Shown: in pieces, positions 54,063 to 64,000 of the stretch
Layout: each line of letters opens with the position of its first letter
Position numbering within the stretch: the first letter of the stretch is position 1
Source: Tillandsia leiboldiana
Lineage: Eukaryota > Streptophyta > Magnoliopsida > Poales > Bromeliaceae
Assembly: GCA_029204045.2 (NCBI GenBank)
Contig: CM055066.1
Span: 44,034,342-44,098,341, forward strand
Direction: 5' to 3'
DNA: 64,000 bases
Notes under the pieces: model-generated
Seen by the model: the letters and a program-made list of their open reading frames with translations, nothing else
Told to the model about the DNA's origin: nothing
The model's database searches: none
Position numbers and translations under genes: made by a program

Positions 54063-54719
54063 TGTCACGCCCCGGGTGTAAACCAGAACCCGGGCCCGTC
54101 TACAGATCCGCCGTGCACACGGTATTTCCCGTGTACACGAAGCGCCAAACCTGCTCAGATAAAAGAGATAACCATAAAAGAGCAATAAAACAGAGCTGAA
54201 CTAAAACTAATACATCTCAGACTGAAGCTGGAAATAAAATACAATACATCTGTATAAATGATACATCTGTCTCTCCCAGCTCACCAAATAAATACAACCT
54301 GCTGGCAAAAGCCAGTCCCAAATGTAAAAGTACAACCGTCTGAGGAAACCTGGGTACACCAACAGTCCAGCTAACCCGCTCATCCTGCCTCGAGATCTAT
54401 CTACTCAGTCGTCCTCTCTCCTCGACCCGCCGCTGAAAGCCCAGCAGCACTCGCAGAAGACACTGCAAAACAAGGAAGAAGAAAAGAGAAAAGAAGAATG
54501 GGGGTGAGAACTACTAGTAAACCAGTAGCCTCCCCTAGTGGGTAAAATCTCAAACTCTGACACACCCACTAGGCCTACCAGAGGCAAAAAGGAAAGAAGA
54601 GTGGTAAGAAATGAAACCGCTGCAAAAGGGAAATCTACCACTACTATGCCTCTAAAATACAGTCCTAGACTGGAATAACCGTATGCCACAATAACCAACC
54701 GTCCCAGATAAACCCAATC

Positions 54720-54960
54720 TGTACCGCCCTCATCATCGGGCAAGAAAGCCGCGCCGATGTGATAGCAAAATTCCTGCTGCCGCCCTCATCATCGGGCAAG
54801 AAAGCCGCGCCGATGTGATAGCAAACCTGTCCATAACTGTCCGGCCCCGGCCTCCGAAGGGGATCTCGAGGGGAGCTACCCACACGAGTAAAGCACCACC
54901 GGGCAATAACCGCGCCGGTGTAATAAAAGCCTCACCGGGCAATAACCGCGCCGGTGATAA
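54720..54960. repeat. Repeated GCCCTCATCATCGGGCAAGAAAG units in LTR D
   Basis: Two 58-bp tandem units starting near 54723 and 54781, containing CATCATCGGGCAAGAAAGCC and GCGCCGATGTGATAGCAAA. Shorter CACCGGGCAATAACCGCGCCGGTG units follow at 54897 and 54932. They occupy the place of the 44-bp array in A and the 41-bp array in C. Confidence 0.8.
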
Positions 54961-56760
54961 AAGCAGGATTGGATCACAACTATAAAACCCCAGTGGAACA
55001 CAACCCTCCACTAAAAGAAAACTGATTCCCAATCAGATGCAAGAGTAACCATCCGGTCAATCGCCCAATATCCGCGATTGCCGCAATACCCCACAATCCA
55101 CGACCAGGTCTAACAACCGACCTCCGGTCAACCGCCAAATATCCGCGGTCACCGTAATAACCCACAATCACAATCATGTCCCACATCCGACATCTGGTCA
55201 ACCGCCTACTATCCGCGGTTGCCACCAAACCCTCTAGTCCATAATCATGCCTTATCACCGATGTCCTATAACCGACATCCGGTCAACCGCCCAATATCCG
55301 CGGTCGCCGCCAAAACCCATGATCCATAATCCAGGCCCCGGCTACACTATCCCAAACCCCTGCTCAAACCCGAGCAAACCCACCTGACTAACGAAAATGA
55401 GAAAGAAGCAAACAAGGTTTCTCCTAAGTCAAGTTCCAGCATGAAAGTGTAGCGATAAAAGATGGCCTACCTAGATGTCCAAACAAGCATGCAAGTGTTC
55501 TCAAGGAAATAAAGAAAAAATGCGACCAATAGTGGTTCCACATGTGTAACAATTAATGGATCCGCATAGATATAACCATCATGCTAAAACATTATCCAAC
55601 CACACATGTCTATGATCCATGATAAAGCGTCACTATCCACCTATGCATGTCATAAAGTCCTCAAATAGTACCAACCACTAGCAGGATAATCATAAAGCCC
55701 ATGATAAATAATCCAATCCACATGCAAGGTTAAACGCTAACATTCCATCCATACAAACATGTATAAGTCCCATCCACTATCAAATATCCACAATAGTAAT
55801 TTCCATAGGAAAAGCTCACAATTTATATCACTTAAGCATGCATGTCCAAATAAAGGGATCACTCTAATATTCCTAGTGAGCATGTCAAAATAGAGGTAAA
55901 CAACAACCACCCACCTCGATCGCTAATTCCAAGTCCCAAAAAGTGCCCTCGCCCAAACCGATAAGCCGCCGCGATCGCTGTACAAAACTCCCAAAAGAAC
56001 ATACATAAATAACATACAATGCTCACACAAAACTGTCCCAAACATAACAGTCCACAGTTCCCCTGTTTTTACCTGCGAGAAATGCCCGGAAAATTCTAAG
56101 AAAAATACCGTCACGATCCTCGCGACGAACCCGTCGAAACGACTACCTGCACACTCAAATCCGAGTTTCCTACACTGAGAAACAATTCCGACAAGAGAAC
56201 CACCTCGAAACAAACTGCTCACAAAAACTGAACCACAAGGTTCTGTAAACAGGAATATTCACCTTCGGGGAAAAATTCAGAAAATTCCAAGAAAATTTGG
56301 AGATATTCCTCGTGATGTGTAGATGCAAAACGCCTCTTGAATCGCCCCAATCCGATGCCTGTGCGCGAAGATATCGCCAAAATACCGCACCGCTGTCCCA
56401 AAACTCCGCCCCAGAAAATGAGGTCACAAGATGATCCGAAAAACCCATGAAAAGCTTTGAATGGGAAAAACCAGTAAACATGGGAAACGTAGCCCTACCT
56501 GTCGTGAAGCCAACGGCGCAAGAATCGCCTCATTCGGAGGTCGGAGTAAGCCGGGGGAGTCCTCGCACCGAAATGCGACGAAGAAGAACACAAACGAACG
56601 AGCGTCGCGCCGCGCCGTAAAAATGGTAACCTCGGGATGCGTGCCGCTGAAAAATCTGGAAATCTGCAGATGGAATCGCCACAGGGAGAGGAGCATTTCT
56701 TGTGAAGGTTGCACAGTGAAAATCCGCACAGAGAAGAAGTTCTCTGCAAAAGAACTCGGC

Positions 56761-56770
56761 CTTTTATAGC
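56761..56770 (-). promoter_or_regulatory. TATA box in solo LTR D
   Basis: GCTATAAAAG on the minus strand, next to the GC-rich block, at the same relative place as in C and B. Confidence 0.7.
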
Positions 56771-57755
56771 TGGAAGAAAACAAATCTGAAAATACCCATA
56801 AGTCCCAATTTCCGGGCGCTCCCGATTTCGGGCGGCTACAGTGTTGGGCCCGACCCAACACTGTGCGCGCCCGAAACCGCCTCCGGCCTCCACGTCGCCC
56901 CCGCAACAGCGGACAGCCACACTGGCCGCCCACTGCGCGACGCGTGGGCCAATGCTGCGGCGACACGTGGCGCGCACCCAGTCAACGCCCGCCTGCCGAG
57001 CCCACGTGCCCGCCTGCGCCCGCCGCCTGCGCCCCCTGCCAGGCGCGAATCCCGAGGCGCCCCGGTTCACCTCCGTGGACCCAGACTCCATGAGCCCACC
57101 AACCAGAAGACGCCACGTGTCCCGCCGGTCCATGCACCACGCCCGCCTGCTCTGTAGACCAAGTCCACTGCACCGACCAATCCAGTAATGCCACGTGTCC
57201 ACCCCGGTCCACCGTGCGCCCCGCACTCTCCGTAGACCCCGCCCCGCGGACCGGCCCACTCCCGAGCCGCCACGCGTCCCGCCCCCGGTGCACGCCTGCC
57301 GCGTGGACCGGGCGGCCCGCGCCTCTGCCCGCCGCGCTGCCCGCGGCCGCTCCGCCGCCGCCCGCCGCTGCCCGCCGGCGGCCGGAGACACTGTTCCGGC
57401 ATGAACAGTACCCGAAGCTCAAAAATAACAAGTGGGTAGTCCGTTTTGACCGTTTTCGCGCGCTGAATCCGAATTTGACGTCCATTTTGCCAAATTCCAA
57501 CCCCAAAATTTGCCGAAGGCATCCGGAAAGGTAATCCTTGGTCCAAACTTCGCGCTGAGTCCATTTTTAATATCCGCTTCGCGCGAAACCACTTCTAACG
57601 ATCCGACGGAGTCCACTGATCACCCACGTGATCTAGTAAGCCCGAAGTCCGCCACTTGTGTCCAATTGGTGCACAAACACCTCCGACACACAAAACAGGC
57701 TCCCAGATGTCACCAATGACTCTACCACAGCTCTGCAGAGATCCAGGTCATCACA

Positions 57756-57913
57756 ACGTCCCAGTCTACTTCATCATTATTTGCTTCAGTTTCTGAGTCA
57801 GTAATCAGATCAAATTCACCTTTTCGTTGAAGTTTCTTGGCTCTTTTCAGTTTATTGGTTGCTCGAGTATGAACCATAGTAGCCAGAAGAAGAATGATCC
57901 AAGTGATCACCAT
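57756..57913 (-). pseudogene. Third ORF of Q, N-terminal part
   Basis: Two in-frame start codons are possible. The ATG at 57913 gives a hydrophobic leader, MVITWIILLLAT. The ATG at 57877 gives MVHTRATNKLKRAKK, the usual basic start in this ORF family. The frame then has an acidic stretch (DSETEANNDEVDWD) and is cut at 57756 by solo LTR D, beyond which it continues in frame at 54062. A plausible splice acceptor lies 28 bases upstream of the first ATG, so the ORF would be expressed from a spliced RNA. The hydrophobic leader may be untranslated. Confidence 0.72.
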
Positions 57914-57941
57914 TGCTATTGGTCTCTTGAGAAAAGAAATC

Positions 57942-58323
57942 CTGTGAGCAACAACTCAAGAACACGAAAAAATTGTTAATTTTCAAAGATTAGAAAAATT
58001 GTACCCAAACAATCATTATCGTGTAGAGAGACTAGGAATCAAATTAGTTTTGCAAAAGGAAATTTAAAAATAGATCAATTGCATGATTTTCGAAAATTCC
58101 CATTATATGCCCTAAAACCGAATTTTCAGAAATCGAAGCCCAAAAATTCGTTAATCAAGAGAATACCTAGCATATAATCAAAACTAATCTACCCAGAGTT
58201 CTTATTTCAAAAGAAATTTGACCAAAACCATTCACAAATGAAAAAGTTCCATGATTTCTACTCACGTTTTGAGTAAACAAGGAAAAACAGTGAAAAACAG
58301 AGATTTTGATCAATAAAACTTAC
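57942..58323 (-). other. Probable intron in the leader of the third ORF
   Basis: On the minus strand the donor is CCAA|GTAAGTTTT at 58323 and the acceptor TTGCTCACAG|GATTTC at 57942. The 382 bases between are AT-rich with T-rich stretches, as in plant introns, while the flanking leader (58324-58400) is CT-rich like a 5' UTR. Only RNA evidence can confirm splicing. Confidence 0.6.
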
Positions 58324-58460
58324 TTGGAATCGAAGAACTCGAGTTTGAAAGGCTCCAAGAAGGATGAATTCTAGAGAGAGAAACTTTGGAGTCTTAAGAA
58401 CAAAAGATTGGAATAAAAAGAAATCAAAATCCCTCTTGTTCTAATAAAACCCTAGCCGTG

Positions 58461-58550
58461 ATCCGGATCGGATCGAGATTTCGATCCGGATCGGCTACCC
58501 GCAGGAAACACCTGCGTTCGGGATCCGGATCATTCATGTCCGATCTGGAT
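58461..58550 (-). promoter_or_regulatory. Internal two-pair ATCCGGAT array upstream of third ORF
   Basis: Sites at 58461/58484 and 58523/58543 (the last ATCTGGAT), partners 20-23 bp apart. One minus-strand site continues GATCCGGATCCCGAA exactly as in the LTR array. It lies about 140 bp upstream of the probable donor and about 550 bp upstream of the third ORF start, so it could act as an internal promoter element. No TATA box as clear as in the LTR follows. Confidence 0.65.
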
Positions 58551-58559
58551 CGGCTCCAA

Positions 58560-59490
58560 CTTTTTCTTCAGAATAATTTAGAAAAATTCAATAAAATCCG
58601 GAAAAAGTATGTAAGCATTTTAGCACATCAACTTTAAACAAAAATCATCGTTTCATGTCAAGAGAAATAAATTATGTTAAATCTATCAATAACATTCAAA
58701 TAATGACATGAAAATTTACAGAAATTAAAACCTTTAAAGTTGATCAAGTTCAAACACATCCATCATGATCTTATGAGTACGGCGTTTATCAAATCATTAA
58801 AATGATAAAGAAAATGAATTACCAAGATCAATAGATGTTTGAAATCCCAAATAAATTATATAATGTATCTAGTCAATCTGTTGAAGAGAGTGGCTCTTTG
58901 AGCATCTTTCATTTAAAAATCCCACCTTATACCAATCTTGAAATTTGACGGAGTCAAGTATTTCAATCATGCATTTTACTTAATCAAAAATTACAAACCC
59001 ATGCTTGGTATACATGTGGTAGCTGCACACAGTACTCGGACGACCGAGGTGGTAGCTCTTTCCTCCATGTGGTGGTAGTTTTCACACTCCTCATTGGGAT
59101 GTAACTCTTTCCACATCTTTTTAGCATTTTACATTTCTTTGACTCCCCCTCAATTGGCTATCAATTAATTTAAGATATAAAGTATTCAACCAAGGATTGA
59201 TCTCGAATTCATACTCAACCAAATAGTCAAATAAGATAAAAACAATACCAAGAGATCATTGAGAGAGAAATTGACTTTGATCAATTAAAAAATAATTTAA
59301 TTTAAATAAATGATCAATGCATCAACTGAATTATTATGATATCCAAAGCATAATAAATTTCTAATTATATGAAAGGATGCAAGTAAAGTCAATAATACAC
59401 ATGCTCAATTAATGTACTATGTATAAACATAGATAAAGAACAAAAACACAAAAACAAAACCTAACCTAAGCAAAAGTTTCAAAACGAAGT
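58560..59490 (-). other. Spacer between pol and the internal array of Q
   Basis: AT-rich non-coding sequence downstream of the pol stop. It contains a purine run on the minus strand, CCAATTGAGGGGGAGTC (59142-59158), which resembles a Copia PPT. GGTGGTAG repeats lie at about 59020-59100. No frame shows a domain. Confidence 0.65.
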
Positions 59491-62037
59491 TTATTTCAAG
59501 GAAAGCATTCCAATTGCTTTACGCAAATGAATAAAACGTTTTTGATCCAAAGGTTTTGTTAAAATGTCAGCTAATTGATCTTCAGTTGAAATATATGACA
59601 ATTGAAGAGTATTTGATTCAACTAGCTCTCTAAGAAAATGATATCTAAGTTCAATGTGTTTTGTTCTAGAGTGCAACACAGGGTTTTTGGAAATGTTTAT
59701 AGCACTAGTGTTGTCACAAAGAATTGTTACCGAAGTTGCTGAAATTCGGAAGTCGCTCAACACACTTTTCATCCAAATGAGTTGGGTTGAACAACTACCC
59801 GCTGAGATATATTCCGCTTCGGCAGTCGAGAGTGCAATGCAGTTTTGCTTTTTACTGTGCCATGCAACAAGGCAGTGGCCTAAATAAAAACATGCACCAC
59901 TCGTACTTTTCCGATCATCCACAGATCCTGCCCAATCGGCATCTGAGTATCCAATAATATCTAGACTTGTTCCCATAGGATACCAAATTCCGAAATTTAT
60001 GGTTCCTTTAATGTACCGGATGATCCGTTTCACCGCTTTCAGGTGAACCTCCTTTGGTGCAGATTGATATCTTGCGCAGATCCCAACACCAAAAGATATA
60101 TCCGGGCGACTAGCCGTGAGGTAAAGTAGACTTCCAATCATACTCCGATAAAGTTTCTCGTCTACATTCTCACTAAAAGATTCACTTCCTAATCCTTTAT
60201 TGCTAGTTCCCATTGGAGTTGGAAAATCTTTACAATTTTCTTGATCAAACTTTTTGACCAACTCCAAAGCATACTTGGATTGACACAAATGGATGCCTTC
60301 GTCACACTGTTTCACTTGCAATCCAAGGAAACAAGTCAATTCGCCCATCATTGACATCTCAAATTCGCTTTCCATGGTTTCAGCGAATTTAGAAGCATCA
60401 TCATCCTTTGTTGCACCAAATACAATGTCATCGACATAGATTTGTGCTACAATGAAGTTATTTTGATAATGCTTCACAAAGAGAGTCCTGTCAGCTCCCC
60501 CTCGAGTATAGCCCTTATCCAATAGGTGCTTTGTCAACCTTTCGTACCATGCTCGCGGTGCTTGTTTTAAACCGTAAAGAGCATTTTTTAAACGAAATAC
60601 ATGGTTAGGTAGTTTACAGTCTACAAAACCTTTCGGTTGAGCCACATAAACTTCCTCATTTAAAAACCCATTTAAAAACGCGCTCTTAACGTCCATTTGA
60701 AACAATTTTATTTTAAAATGACAAGCTATCGCGAATAATATACGAATGGACTCGAGTCTAGCTACAGGGGCGAAAGTTTCATCAAAGTCTATACCTTCTA
60801 CTTGAGAGTAGCCTTGAGCAACTAAACGTGCTTTGTTCCTGATGATGGTACCATCTTCATTTTTATTATTCTTGAAAATCCATTTGGTACCTATCACATT
60901 GTGTTGCTTTGGAGGCTTTGTTAATTCCCATACTTTGTTTCGCTCAAACTGATGGAGCTCTTCCTGCATTGCTTTAATCCAGTAGTCATCCTGAAGAGCT
61001 TCATCGATGTTCTTTGGTTCGATCAAGGAAACGTAGCAAGCGAATCCACAAACCAACTGTCTCCGAGTTTTGACTCCTTCTTGTGGGTCTCCAATGATGT
61101 TTGATTCAGGATGATCCTTGGAGATGCGTAACGTTTGTTGTAACGGAGTACTCAGAGGTACATGAGATGATTCCTGCACATCAGATAAACTTGAAGAGCC
61201 ATTAGATGCATCATTAATATTGGAAGTATTATCATGAGAAGATGCACTTACAGGAGTATCATCATCAAGAGAGATATCGAGGGTAGATTTTTCAGATGCA
61301 AAGTGAAAAGCTTCATCTACTTTAACATTTATAGATTCTACAATCGTTTTAGATTCCATGTTAAATACCCGATATGCTCTGCTATTTGTAGAATAACCCA
61401 AAAAGATCCCTTCGTCACTTCGAGAATCGAACTTACCAAGATTTTCGCGATCACGCAAAATAAAACATCGACTCCCAAAGATACGAAAGTATTTGATATC
61501 CGGTTTTCTACTAAACCACAGCTCATATGGTGTATTTAAAGTTCCTGGGCGCAAATACACTCGATTAATGACATAGACAGCGGTGTTCACAGCCTCAGCC
61601 CAAAAATATAGCGGTAAATTCCGGCTATGAAGCATCACACGCGCCATCTCTTGAACAACCCTGTTTTTGCGCTCAACAACACCATTCTGCTGAGGTGTAT
61701 AGGGTGCCGAGAATTCATGATTTATGCCGTTGGAAGTGCAAAAATCAATGAATTTGGAATTAATGAATTCTCCACCTCTATCACTTCTAACACGAATGAT
61801 CTTTTCATTCTTTTCAATCATAATACGATGGCAAATCTCATGAAAAGAATCAAACGTATCAGCTTTCTCTTTTAAAAATGCTACCCATGAAAACCTAGAG
61901 AAATCATCAACCAATAAGAAAATACACCATTTACCTCCCAAAGATGGTTGACGGGTCGGTCCAAAAAGAAAAAAATAGTCTACATAAACTACACAACATT
62001 TAATCGTAGGAAGATTAAAGGCAAGGAAAGATTTCAC
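59491..62037 (-). pseudogene. Copia pol: integrase, reverse transcriptase, RNase H; protease lost
   Basis: An 848-codon open frame covers the enzymes for cDNA synthesis and integration. Integrase core residues are near 20 (VDYFFLFGPT, a three-residue-longer form of VDLFGPT), D86 in RSDRGGE and E122 in NGVVERKN, with the expected 35-residue spacing. RT shows FAPVARLESIR and YVDD at about 534-537. RNase H starts near residue 695 with YSDADWAG and contains STAEAEY. The C-terminus is the usual ADILTKPL...LRKAIGM. The protease (DSG motif) and GAG-pre-integrase zinc domain, normally between gag and integrase, are missing. The frame joins the gag remnant by an overlap at 62015-62037 in another frame, so an internal deletion removed them. 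The remaining frame has no stop, so the element decayed recently. The first Met is an artefact of the deletion. Confidence 0.93.
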
Positions 62038-62572
62038 CTTTGCATACCCAAACCTTTTGAGTTTTAGAGTATGTTGGCAATGGTTGAGAAATTTTCCTTG
62101 ATGAAGACGTCTTGTATGATTGATCTTTTTCTTTTGTCATCGTCTTGCTTGAAGTACTACCAATGTTCTTTTCTTTTGAAGAGTCCTTCTTTGATTTCCG
62201 GGGAGTGAACTCATTGGTAGCAATTGCAAGATGTGATTGATTTGATCTTTGAGCTCCAATCTTGCAATTTCTTCCAATGTGCCCTATAAAATTACAACGA
62301 AAACATACCTTCGTGCTTGACGATCCCGAGGAGGGTGAAGTAGGCTTGTTGTCGTTGCTAGTCGTGAATTCCGGTGTCGGAGGAGGAGATACCGACTGAG
62401 GCACGAAGACTGTCCCAACCGAACTAAAATTGTCTTCAGTTCGATTGTATCCGAGGCCGAACTTGTTTGATTGACCAAGACCAAGAAGCTTATCCAACTT
62501 ACTCCTTCCTGATGAAAATCGCTGTAAGTCATCCTTGAGTTGGAGAATGGTCTCTGTCATTTCCAGTTTTTC
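62015..62572 (-). pseudogene. Copia gag-pol linker after the gag stop, second zinc knuckle
   Basis: In frame with the gag above it but separated by the TAG at 62575-62573. It reads on from GAA AAA CTG, includes LQRFSSGRSKLDKLLGLGQ, a zinc knuckle CFRCNFIGHIGRNC (CX2CX4HX4C), and KVWVCK, the sequence normally just ahead of protease in SIRE-like polyproteins. It ends at a stop at 62015, after the deletion that removed protease. Confidence 0.85.
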
Positions 62573-64000
62573 CTATCGAGCCTCGCCGTTGAGCTTCAAG
62601 AAGTAATTCGCTTTGTTCACCATATCTACATAATTCTTCTCGAGTTGTTCATTGGACTCTTGAAGGGAAACATTTGCTTTCAACAGATTATCCCTTTCCA
62701 CTTCAAGATCGGTCGAGAGTGAAGTTACCCTTTTTACTTCTTCTTCGAGATCCTGTAATCTCCCTCTCAACCCCTTGTTTTGTTTAGCCAGTTTCTTTGA
62801 ATCCCGTAAAAGTCTGTGGTAGGCTAAAACAAAATCTTCACCTTCAGAGTTACTTGATTCATCATCCGTTGCAGTTTTTTTAACCCGGGAGGAGTTGGAC
62901 AATGAATCTGAAGTACTTGCCATTAAGCACATGAAGGGTGAAGATGTGGACGCGTGGAATGCCGTTGCGCTTTCTTCTTCATCACTTGAGGATGACTCAT
63001 TTGACGTTGAGTTGTCATCCCATGTGACGACTTGCATCGCTTTCTTCTTCGACGGATTCTTAGTTGGACACTCCGTTGAGATATGGCCGTATCCTCGGCA
63101 CTTGAAGCATTGGACTTGTCCTTCTGAACTTTTCTTATCCTTTGAAAAGTTCTCTTGCTTTCTTGACTTATAACTTGAAATACCCTTGCCTTTCTTCGAC
63201 TTTCCGAAGGATGGAGTTTTACTTGAATTACCCCTTCGAAAGTTGCGGCGAAACTTCCTTGTCAAGAGAGCGAGCTGCTTCTCAAATTCCTCCATAGATA
63301 GGTTCTCGTCATCGTCTGAGGAGGATGAATCCGTGTCTTCTTCCTTTGTTGTTTTCAAAGCATAACCTGAAGACTTAGAAGAGGATGCCTTTCCCGAAGA
63401 ATAGTTAGTAGTAAATGTCATTTCATAAGTTTGTAATGAACCAACTAGTTCTTCTACACGCATTTCGTCCGGGTGTTTAATAGTTTCAATGGCTGTAACC
63501 TTTGGGCGAAATCGTTCAGGAAGAGTTCTTAAGATCTTTCTTACAACCTTAAATTCTGGAATCTTCTCTCCCAGGTTAGCACATGAGTTTACGATGTCTT
63601 GCAATCGTGTATAGTAGTCCGTGAAAGATTCATTTTCTGCCATGAAAATAGAGTCAAATCTGCTCGTAAGCATTTGCAGCTTTTGAATCTTCACGAGGTT
63701 AGTTCCCTCATGTGTAACCTGAAGAACATCCCAGATTTCTTTCGCAGTCTCACATGCCGAGACGCGAGAGAATTCAGTTTGAGATAAGGCATTAAAAATA
63801 GCATTAATTCCCTTGCCATTGTAAGAAGATGAATCAATCTCTTCCTTGGTCCATTTCGACCTAGGTTTGATGGTGCGAACATCACCAATAATTTCAGTTG
63901 GATTAGACCATCCTAATTCAATTGATTGCCACACCCGTTCGTCGATGGAAATTAAAAAGGCTTTCATCCGTACTCTCCAGTACGCATAATTTGTTCCATC
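62573..64000 (-). pseudogene. Copia gag of element Q, partial at window edge, nonsense at its end
   Basis: The frame would encode the capsid/nucleocapsid polyprotein that packages element RNA. It is open from the window edge (DGTNYAYWRVR just before the first in-window Met at 63967) to a TAG at 62575-62573, expected CAG. Order: UBN2-type Gag domain with MKAFLISIDERVWQ and CETAKEIWDVL; a Ser/Asp/Glu-rich linker; a basic region; the zinc knuckle CFKCRGYGHISTEC at about residue 285-300; and a C-terminal coiled-coil-like part rich in Leu, Lys and Glu. It is clearly homologous to the gag start of P but differs at many residues, so they are separate insertions. The true N-terminus is beyond the right edge. 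Confidence 0.93.

Larger units (their letters stand above)
54063..57755 (-). mobile_element. Ty3/Gypsy solo LTR D (3.7 kb), TSD ACGTC
   Basis: Complete LTR on the minus strand: starts TGTGATGACCTGGATC, ends CCCGGGGCGTGACA. Clean 5-bp duplication and no internal sequence, so it was left by LTR-LTR recombination. Its start resembles those of A and C, and its middle is the best intact reference for the split LTR of element E. A GC-rich block (56860-57390) and a TATA box at 56761 mark the promoter. It interrupts the third ORF of Copia Q after codon 41 of the MVHTRA reading. Confidence 0.95.
50769..64000 (-). mobile_element. Copia (SIRE-like) element Q with third ORF, minus strand
   Basis: From right to left: gag (from beyond the edge to 62038), pol 62037-59491, a non-coding spacer with an internal U3-like array, a third ORF in pieces 57913-52866, a 3' non-coding part, PPT and 3' LTR 50769-52048. 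The extra ORF between pol and the 3' LTR and the zinc-knuckle gag are hallmarks of the SIRE/Maximus lineage. Ty3 solo LTR D is inserted in the third ORF. A stop in gag, a deletion of protease and breaks in the third ORF make it defective. The 5' LTR is outside the window. Confidence 0.93.

Noticed and set aside
54405..56966. Minus-strand frames of 90-300 codons in solo LTR D
   Set aside because: They fall within an LTR with clean ends and TSD, show no domain, and include the promoter and GC-rich block.
59654..59887. Plus-strand frames over the Copia pol and gag (also 61234, 61627, 62895)
   Set aside because: They are antisense shadows of the RNase H, integrase and gag coding sequence.

Overview
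The window is plant nuclear DNA, most likely from a flowering plant with a large, repeat-rich genome. Every element recognised belongs to a plant lineage: an L1-type LINE, SIRE-like Ty1/Copia elements with a third open reading frame, Ty3/Gypsy chromovirus (Tekay-like) derivatives primed by initiator methionine tRNA, and a hAT DNA transposon. I find no single-copy host gene, tRNA, rRNA or CRISPR array. The species cannot be named from the sequence.

The left half (1-26923) is a nested stack. The oldest layer is a minus-strand Ty3 element (E), whose very long 3' LTR appears in pieces at 2336-2694, 13847-14603, 15859-15869, 18999-19617 and 24613-25336. It is followed by a short internal region (25337-26206) and a truncated 5' LTR (26207-26923). 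Inserted in it are a plus-strand giant-LTR Ty3 derivative A (2695-13841, TSD AGTAG), a Copia solo LTR (14604-15853, TSD AAAAC), a 3.1-kb minus-strand solo LTR G (15870-18993, TSD GCTGT/CCTGT) and a hAT transposon (19618-24604, TSD GTCACTAG). At the extreme left a LINE with a broken EN-RT frame interrupts another Copia LTR.

The centre (26924-50277) begins with a second giant-LTR Ty3 derivative B (5' LTR 26924-31035, internal 31036-34090). Its 3' LTR region is expanded into a tandem series that also carries B's own 5' flanking DNA (units at 25992, 36341 and 39474, period 3133 bp). B's last LTR is interrupted at 42080 by a plus-strand Copia element P, whose gag is interrupted at 43789 by a third, minus-strand giant-LTR derivative C. 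C runs into a 100-N gap at 50278-50377.

The right part (50378-64000) is dominated by a minus-strand SIRE-like Copia element Q: 3' LTR 50769-52048, third ORF in pieces between 52866 and 57913, pol 59491-62037, gag from 62038 past the right edge. A 3.7-kb Ty3 solo LTR D (54063-57755, TSD ACGTC) interrupts the third ORF. None of the coding regions is intact: LINE, hAT, gag, pol and the third ORF all carry stops, shifts or deletions.

The most interesting observations are the following. (1) The Copia LTRs carry four pairs of a palindromic ATCCGGAT site at about 20-bp spacing just upstream of the TATA box. A two-pair version of the same array lies inside element Q, upstream of a plausible 5'-UTR intron and the third ORF, which suggests an internal promoter. 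(2) A, B and C form one non-autonomous lineage with LTRs of 3.9-4.3 kb, longer than the internal region, and the same colinear pol remnants. (3) The tandem expansion at element B has an 11-bp templated junction. (4) The hAT element has strongly palindromic ends.
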